Assembly: GCA_937952305.1 (NCBI GenBank)
Contig: CALFZO010000139.1
Location: 1 to 64,000, forward strand
DNA: 64,000 nucleotides
Reading direction: 5' to 3'
DNA from: an uncultured Anaerolineales bacterium
GTDB lineage: Bacteria; Chloroflexota; Anaerolineae; Anaerolineales; UBA6663
Notes under the pieces: model-generated
Told to the model about the DNA's origin: nothing
Seen by the model: the letters and a program-made list of their open reading frames with translations, nothing else
The model's database searches: none
Position numbers and translations under genes: made by a program
Shown here: positions 60,299 to 64,000 of the stretch, piece by piece
Layout: every line of letters begins with the position of its first letter
Numbering within the stretch: the first letter of the stretch is position 1

Positions 60299-60736
60299 TT
60301 AAGCCGGCGGTTGGACTTGATCGAAATCCCAATCGTTCTGGACGCAGACGGCCCGGACGTGCTCAGCCCAGGTCGGCTCGAGAGCCGGCCGCCCGCCGAC
60401 GAAGCAGTCCACGCACAGGTAGCGCAGGGTCGCCTCGCCCTGGGCTTGGATGCGATGCCAGACGCCGGGCGGGACCCGGACCAGATCACCCGCCTGGACC
60501 GGCAGAGGCTGGACCGGTTCGGCGATCTCCAGCACGCCGCGGCCCTCCAGGATGTAGAAGACCTGTTCCGTGTCCGGGTGCTGGTGGCGGGGCGGCGCCT
60601 CGCCCGGGGCCAGCACCACAAAGAAAGCCTCCGCCGTGGCGGCCTCGGCCCGGTCCAGGATCAGGTCGTTGACGTGGGTTGGAAAGCGATAACGGCGGGC
60701 CGCCGCCCCGGGGAAGACGTAGCGGGTCTCAGGCAT
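60299..60736 (-). CDS. Cupin-domain protein
   Basis: 145 residues forming one cupin barrel with metal ligands H51, H53, E57 and H94 in PRHQHPDTEQVFYILEGRG and PPGVWHRI. Cupins of this type act as sugar isomerases, mannose-6-phosphate-like or ectoine-type enzymes, or as regulators. It sits between a URO-D-type gene (8-bp overlap) and the binding protein. The role is unknown. Confidence 0.85.
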   Translation of the reverse strand: MPETRYVFPGAAARRYRFPTHVNDLILDRAEAATAEAFFVVLAPGEAPPRHQHPDTEQVFYILEGRGVLEIAEPVQPLPVQAGDLVRVPPGVWHRIQAQGEATLRYLCVDCFVGGRPALEPTWAEHVRAVCVQNDWDFDQVQPPA

Positions 60737-61757
60737 GGCGGGCTTCCTGCGCGACGCGGACGAGGGCGTCCAGGGAGGCCGCTGGCGTGTCCGGGCTGAC
60801 GCCGCCGCCGGCCGAGAGGACCAGCCGCCGGTCGTCGGTCTTCTGGCGGCATTCCCGCGCCCAGGCTTCCACTTGCGCCGGCTGGCCGCGCGCCATCACA
60901 TCCAGCGGCGGCACATTCCCCATGAGGGTCTTGGTCGGCATCTGAGCCGCCACTGTGGCGATGTCCTGGGTGTGGCTGAAGTTGAAGACCTCGAAGGGGA
61001 GCGTGCTGAACGGCGTCACCAGGTGCGGGCAGGGCGTGTCGTTGTGGTAGACGCGGATCAGGCCCTCAAAAGCCTCGAACAGGCGCGTGAAGTGCGACCG
61101 GGCCTGGGTCTCAAACATCTTGGGCGAGATCAGGCCGGCCAGGTCGTCCAGCACCAGGATCCCCTGCGGCTCACGCAGCGTCTCCAACTGGGCGCGCAGC
61201 CAGTGGATGCAGAGCGTGGTCAGGTTCGTCAGCAGGCGCTCCATCTCAGCTGGGTGCGTCTTGAGCGCCATCATCAAGTCCGTGATGCCCAGCAGCCAGC
61301 CGGCCACGGCCAGCGGCCCGCGCGCTGCCACCATGTGGACGCTCACGCCTTCGGCGGCCAGCCGCGCGACGGCATCCGAGTAGCGGCTGAGGACGAGCGG
61401 CATCAGGCCGTGCTCACGCGGGTCCGGCACCGGCAGTTCCAGCAGCGCGCCCAGACCGCCGGGCACCGGCTCAAGGGAGGGCGGCTGTTTGGGATGCCAG
61501 AGCACGCGGGCCCCATAAGCCGACGGCTCGGCGGCCATGCCGTATTCCACCCAGAAACCCGGGATCCAGGCCACGTCCGGAAAGCGGCTCAGCAGGCCGA
61601 GGTTGATCCGCAGCCATTCGTCATTCCGCGCGAAGTAATCGACTGTGTTCAGGCCGGCGTAGCCGGGCAGCCAGGGGCTGTCCACGATCAGGGCCACTGG
61701 CGGCTGGGGGAGGGCCTCCCCGCGCGCCGCACAGACGAAGCGTTGCCAGGGGGTCAT
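60729..61757 (-). CDS. URO-D-superfamily methyltransferase-like protein (no Cys zinc set)
   Basis: 342 residues with the URO-D fold and opening MTPWQRFVCAARGEALPQPPVALIV. The equivalent of H-x-C-G is YHNDTPC and the distal segment is SAGGGVSPDTP, with no Cys, so a zinc-type thiol activation site is absent. It may be a substrate-binding or non-thiol methyltransferase. It overlaps the LacI gene by ATGA and the cupin gene by 8 bp. The annotation rests on fold-level pattern only. Confidence 0.7.
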   Translation of the reverse strand: MTPWQRFVCAARGEALPQPPVALIVDSPWLPGYAGLNTVDYFARNDEWLRINLGLLSRFPDVAWIPGFWVEYGMAAEPSAYGARVLWHPKQPPSLEPVPGGLGALLELPVPDPREHGLMPLVLSRYSDAVARLAAEGVSVHMVAARGPLAVAGWLLGITDLMMALKTHPAEMERLLTNLTTLCIHWLRAQLETLREPQGILVLDDLAGLISPKMFETQARSHFTRLFEAFEGLIRVYHNDTPCPHLVTPFSTLPFEVFNFSHTQDIATVAAQMPTKTLMGNVPPLDVMARGQPAQVEAWARECRQKTDDRRLVLSAGGGVSPDTPAASLDALVRVAQEARHA

Positions 61758-62797
61758 CCCGAATGTCCGCTGGGGGCCGGGCCGGTGGAGGCGCGGACGA
61801 TGAGCGCGCTTTCCACCAGCGTGTAGCTCTCGTCCGGCGGCGCATCATCCTGCAGCATGCGCCGGAGCGTCTTCATCGCCAGGCGTCCGAGATGGTATTT
61901 GGGCTGGGAGATCGTGGTGAGCGGCGGATTGGCATGCGCGGCCATCGGAATATCATCCGTGCCGATGACGGAGAGGTCCTCCGGAACGCGCACACCCTGG
62001 ACGCGCGCCGCTTGCAGCGCGCCCAGGGCCATCAGATCGTTGTAGGCGATGACGGCGGTGGGGCGCTGCGAGACGGGCAGAGCCAGCAGCGCGCTCATCG
62101 CCTGAAAACCGCCGTCGACGCTGGGGAAGCCGCCGGGACAGAATTCCGCGGGCAGCGTCAGGCCCGCGTCCTTCAGCGCTGCCTCGATGCCGAGGCGCCG
62201 GGCCTGGGAAGTCTCCGACGAACCGGGACCGGGCAGATAGGCGATGCGGGTGTGGTGCAGGTCCAGCAGATGGCAGGTGGTCCGGTACGTGGCGGCCTGA
62301 AAGTCAACCCCGACGCAAGCCACGTTGGACAGCCGCACGGAGCGGTTGATCATCACCATCGGCGCCCGCAGGTAGCGGCGGATCCCGGCCAGGTCTTTGG
62401 TCGCCAGGATGCGCGAGCCGAGCACGATGACGCCCAGGACCTGCTGGCTGGCCAGCCGGCGCAGGAAGCGTTCCTCCCGCTGGGGGTTTTCCATGGTGTC
62501 CAGCAGGATCGGCATGAACTCGTCAATACCGATCTCATCCTGCACGCCGCGCACAACTTCGGCGAAATATGGGTTGAGTATGTCCGGAATGAGCAGCGCG
62601 ATCAGGCCCTGCCGCGCGGCTGAGGGGGCGCGCGGCGTCAGGGTGTAGCCAAGCTCGGCGACAGACGCCAGCACGCGAACGCGCACCTCCTCGCTGACCG
62701 GGGTCGTGCTGTTTAGGACCCGGGAGACCGTGGACGCTGAGACACCGGCCCGACGGGCCACATCCCCGATCTTTGGACGGATTGTCTTTGTGCTCAT
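61754..62797 (-). CDS. LacI-family transcriptional regulator, first gene of the operon
   Basis: 347 residues: an N-terminal HTH (KIGDVARRAGVSASTVSRVLN) and hinge, then the periplasmic-binding-protein-like effector domain (IGTDDIPMAAHANPPLTTI). Such regulators respond to a sugar or its intermediate and repress or activate catabolic genes. It heads the 22-gene cluster and overlaps the next gene by ATGA, so it is probably autoregulated. The divergent methyltransferase gene shares its 5' region (62798-62977). Confidence 0.95.
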   Translation of the reverse strand: MSTKTIRPKIGDVARRAGVSASTVSRVLNSTTPVSEEVRVRVLASVAELGYTLTPRAPSAARQGLIALLIPDILNPYFAEVVRGVQDEIGIDEFMPILLDTMENPQREERFLRRLASQQVLGVIVLGSRILATKDLAGIRRYLRAPMVMINRSVRLSNVACVGVDFQAATYRTTCHLLDLHHTRIAYLPGPGSSETSQARRLGIEAALKDAGLTLPAEFCPGGFPSVDGGFQAMSALLALPVSQRPTAVIAYNDLMALGALQAARVQGVRVPEDLSVIGTDDIPMAAHANPPLTTISQPKYHLGRLAMKTLRRMLQDDAPPDESYTLVESALIVRASTGPAPSGHSG

Positions 62798-62845
62798 CTC
62801 AGGCCGATCCTGACGGACAGAATATACGTAGACGGCTGAAAGAGA

Positions 62846-62875
62846 CTGGCTTCTGTTGAAAAACCTGGCTTTGTT
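62846..62875. promoter_or_regulatory. Imperfect 11-base direct repeat in the divergent promoter region
   Basis: CTGGCTTcTGTT starts at 62846 and CTGGCTTTGTT at 62865, 19 bases apart, about two helical turns. It lies 49-78 bases upstream of the LacI start on the minus strand, suggesting a protein-binding pair. Confidence 0.4.
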
Positions 62876-62910
62876 TCAGGAGTATTTCATGATCAAGGAG
62901 CCGGCAACAA

Positions 62911-62924
62911 GTGACGTTTGTCAC
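62911..62924. promoter_or_regulatory. 14-bp dyad (GTGAC-GTTT-GTCAC)
   Basis: A perfect 5-bp dyad with a 4-base centre lies 54-67 bases before the methyltransferase ATG and 114-127 bases before the LacI ATG. It is a candidate operator for either divergent gene. Promoter boxes are not convincing. Confidence 0.4.
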
Positions 62925-62977
62925 AATAGGATGGCCGCGGGCGCTCTCTACACTAATGCAACCCCAAGGAGATCTCG

Positions 62978-63847
62978 ATGGCCACAAACCTGACCACCCG
63001 CCTGACATTCAAGGGTCACACGGTCGAAATTAGCCGAGATCGGCCCGTCATTATGATTGGGGAGCGCATCAACCCGACCGGACGCAAAGAGATGCTGCTG
63101 GCGTTGGAGGCTGGGGATTTTGAGGCCGTCCGCCGTGACGCTCTGGCCCAGGTGGAGGCGGGCGCGGCCGTCCTCGACGTGAACGCGGGCGTGCCGGGCG
63201 CCGACGAGCCGGCGCTCCTGGCACGCGTCCTGGAAACGACCATGGCCGCCGTGTCGGCGCCGCTGGCGATTGACACGGCCAACCCGGAGGCGTTAGAGGC
63301 CGCGCTTCGGCTTTATCCCGGCAAGGCGCTGGTGAATTCGGTCAACGGCGAGGCGCGCGCGCTCGAGACCGTGTTGCCCCTGGTAAAGGCGCATGGCGCG
63401 GCCGTCATCGGTCTCTGCATCGACGACGACGGGATTCCGCCGACGCCGGAGGCGCGCGTGAAGGTGGCCGAGAAGATCCTGAACCGGGCCGGCCAGCTCG
63501 GCCTGGCGGCGGAAGACGTTGTGATCGATCCCTTGGCGATGGCCCTCGCCGCGGACAGCCGCGCGGCCAGGGTGACACTGCAGACGATTGAGCTGGTGGT
63601 GCGCGAGTTCGGCGTGAACGTGACGCTGGGAGCCAGCAACGTTTCCCACGGCCTGCCGGACCGCAAATACATCAACGCCGCCTTCATGGCGTTGGCCCTG
63701 CAGGCCGGTGTGACCTGCCCGATCACGAACCCGCTGATCCAGGAAGTGAGCGCCGCCGTGCTGGCCACCGATCTTTGCCTGGGCCGCGATCCGGACAGTC
63801 GCCGCTGGATCAAGGCTTATCGGCGGCGACAACCGAAGAAGGTCTGA
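62978..63847 (+). CDS. Methyltetrahydrofolate:corrinoid-type methyltransferase (AcsE/MtrH-like)
   Basis: 289 residues with a DHPS/TIM-barrel fold. GERINPTGRKEML is the folate-binding opening of the family; AVLDVNAGVPGADE, ALVNSVNGE and VTLGASNVSHGLP are further conserved blocks of AcsE/MtvA/MtrH-type methyltransferases. It moves methyl groups between a corrinoid protein and tetrahydrofolate. AAGGAG lies 7 bases upstream of the ATG. Placed divergent from the operon holding the corrinoid protein and five URO-D-type proteins, it would be the folate-side partner. Confidence 0.88.
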   Translation: MATNLTTRLTFKGHTVEISRDRPVIMIGERINPTGRKEMLLALEAGDFEAVRRDALAQVEAGAAVLDVNAGVPGADEPALLARVLETTMAAVSAPLAIDTANPEALEAALRLYPGKALVNSVNGEARALETVLPLVKAHGAAVIGLCIDDDGIPPTPEARVKVAEKILNRAGQLGLAAEDVVIDPLAMALAADSRAARVTLQTIELVVREFGVNVTLGASNVSHGLPDRKYINAAFMALALQAGVTCPITNPLIQEVSAAVLATDLCLGRDPDSRRWIKAYRRRQPKKV

Positions 63848-63956
63848 AGCGAACGCGCGGCGGCCGCAGCCACCCGCGGCCAGCCGTTAGCGGAATTGCG
63901 TTGCGCCCCCGGCGGCCGCGCCTCCGCTGCGCCCGACGCGCTGTCCCGCCAAACAA

Positions 63957-63990
63957 CCCGCCTCCGGTGTCGGGCTGCACCGGAGGCGGG
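63957..63990 (+). terminator. 13-bp perfect hairpin at the window end
   Basis: 63957-63969 pairs perfectly with 63978-63990 around an 8-base loop, 110 bases past the methyltransferase stop. It has no T tract within view. Positions 63848-64000 otherwise show no gene. Confidence 0.55.
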
Positions 63991-64000
63991 CACTCTAGCG

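Noticed and set aside
39034..61757. True heme-biosynthesis HemE among the URO-D-type proteins
   Set aside because: None has the N-terminal Arg-rich signature of HemE, and the context is sugar and corrinoid genes, not heme genes.
62798..62977. Cobalamin riboswitch in front of the corrinoid-related genes
   Set aside because: The gap is too short (180 bp, shared by two genes) and no B12-box-like element is visible.

Overview
The window looks like a chromosomal piece of a high-GC Chloroflexota bacterium, probably Anaerolineae/Caldilineae-like. This is inferred from gene content (tagaturonate epimerase, ECF sigma factor paired with a propeller-bearing anti-sigma-like protein, oligopeptide-type ABC transporters, many secreted multi-domain proteins), not from a marker gene. 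There are no rRNA genes, tRNA genes, CRISPR arrays, insertion sequences or phage genes that I can see. Nearly all DNA is coding, and many neighbours overlap by ATGA or TGATG. Positions 1-57 hold no gene. || Region A (58-16333, all minus strand) is a surface-polysaccharide locus. In transcription order it has two secreted carbohydrate-related proteins (a DNRLRE-type protein and a DUF5060-type glycoside hydrolase), a hexapeptide acyltransferase, a GT2, a B12-binding radical SAM protein, a half-length GT4-like protein, an O-antigen-ligase-like polymerase with TPRs, a Gfo/Idh/MocA oxidoreductase, a second GT2, a small EamA/SMR-like membrane protein, WecB (UDP-GlcNAc 2-epimerase) and an FAD oxidoreductase. 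|| Region B (16522-37886) is mixed housekeeping and surface biology: a NarL-type response regulator, VanZ, an anchored Thr/Pro-rich protein, a GPH-type MFS symporter with a DUF3592 protein and a PQQ-like propeller, a lamin-tail/phospholipase-D protein, an ECF sigma/anti-sigma pair, an LCP protein, a VTC-DUF4956-CotH trio, small enzymes, NAD-malic enzyme with a clear terminator, an AraC regulator and an SRPBCC protein. || Region C (37975-62797, minus strand) is the most interesting part: about 22 tightly packed genes that look like one operon headed by a LacI regulator and closed by a strong hairpin at 37898-37933. It contains an oligopeptide/oligosaccharide-type ABC importer, five uroporphyrinogen-decarboxylase-superfamily (MtaA/MtvB-like) proteins, a corrinoid-binding protein, NagA, NagB, an SGNH hydrolase, UxaC, UxaE, a mannonate-oxidoreductase-like SDR, a LarA-superfamily protein, a single-chain gluconokinase/6-phosphogluconate dehydrogenase fusion, a cupin and a Gfo/Idh/MocA oxidoreductase. 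A divergent gene (62978-63847) encodes a methyltetrahydrofolate:corrinoid-type methyltransferase. || Working model (inference): oligosaccharides carrying O-methyl groups, uronic acids and amino sugars are imported. URO-D-type methyltransferases pass methyl groups to the corrinoid protein and then to tetrahydrofolate. Galacturonate and glucuronate are merged at fructuronate (UxaC, UxaE) and reduced to mannonate (SDR). A nickel-pincer LarA homologue may epimerise mannonate to gluconate, which the fusion enzyme phosphorylates and decarboxylates to ribulose 5-phosphate. This would bypass the usual UxuA/KdgK/KdgA route, none of whose genes is present here.
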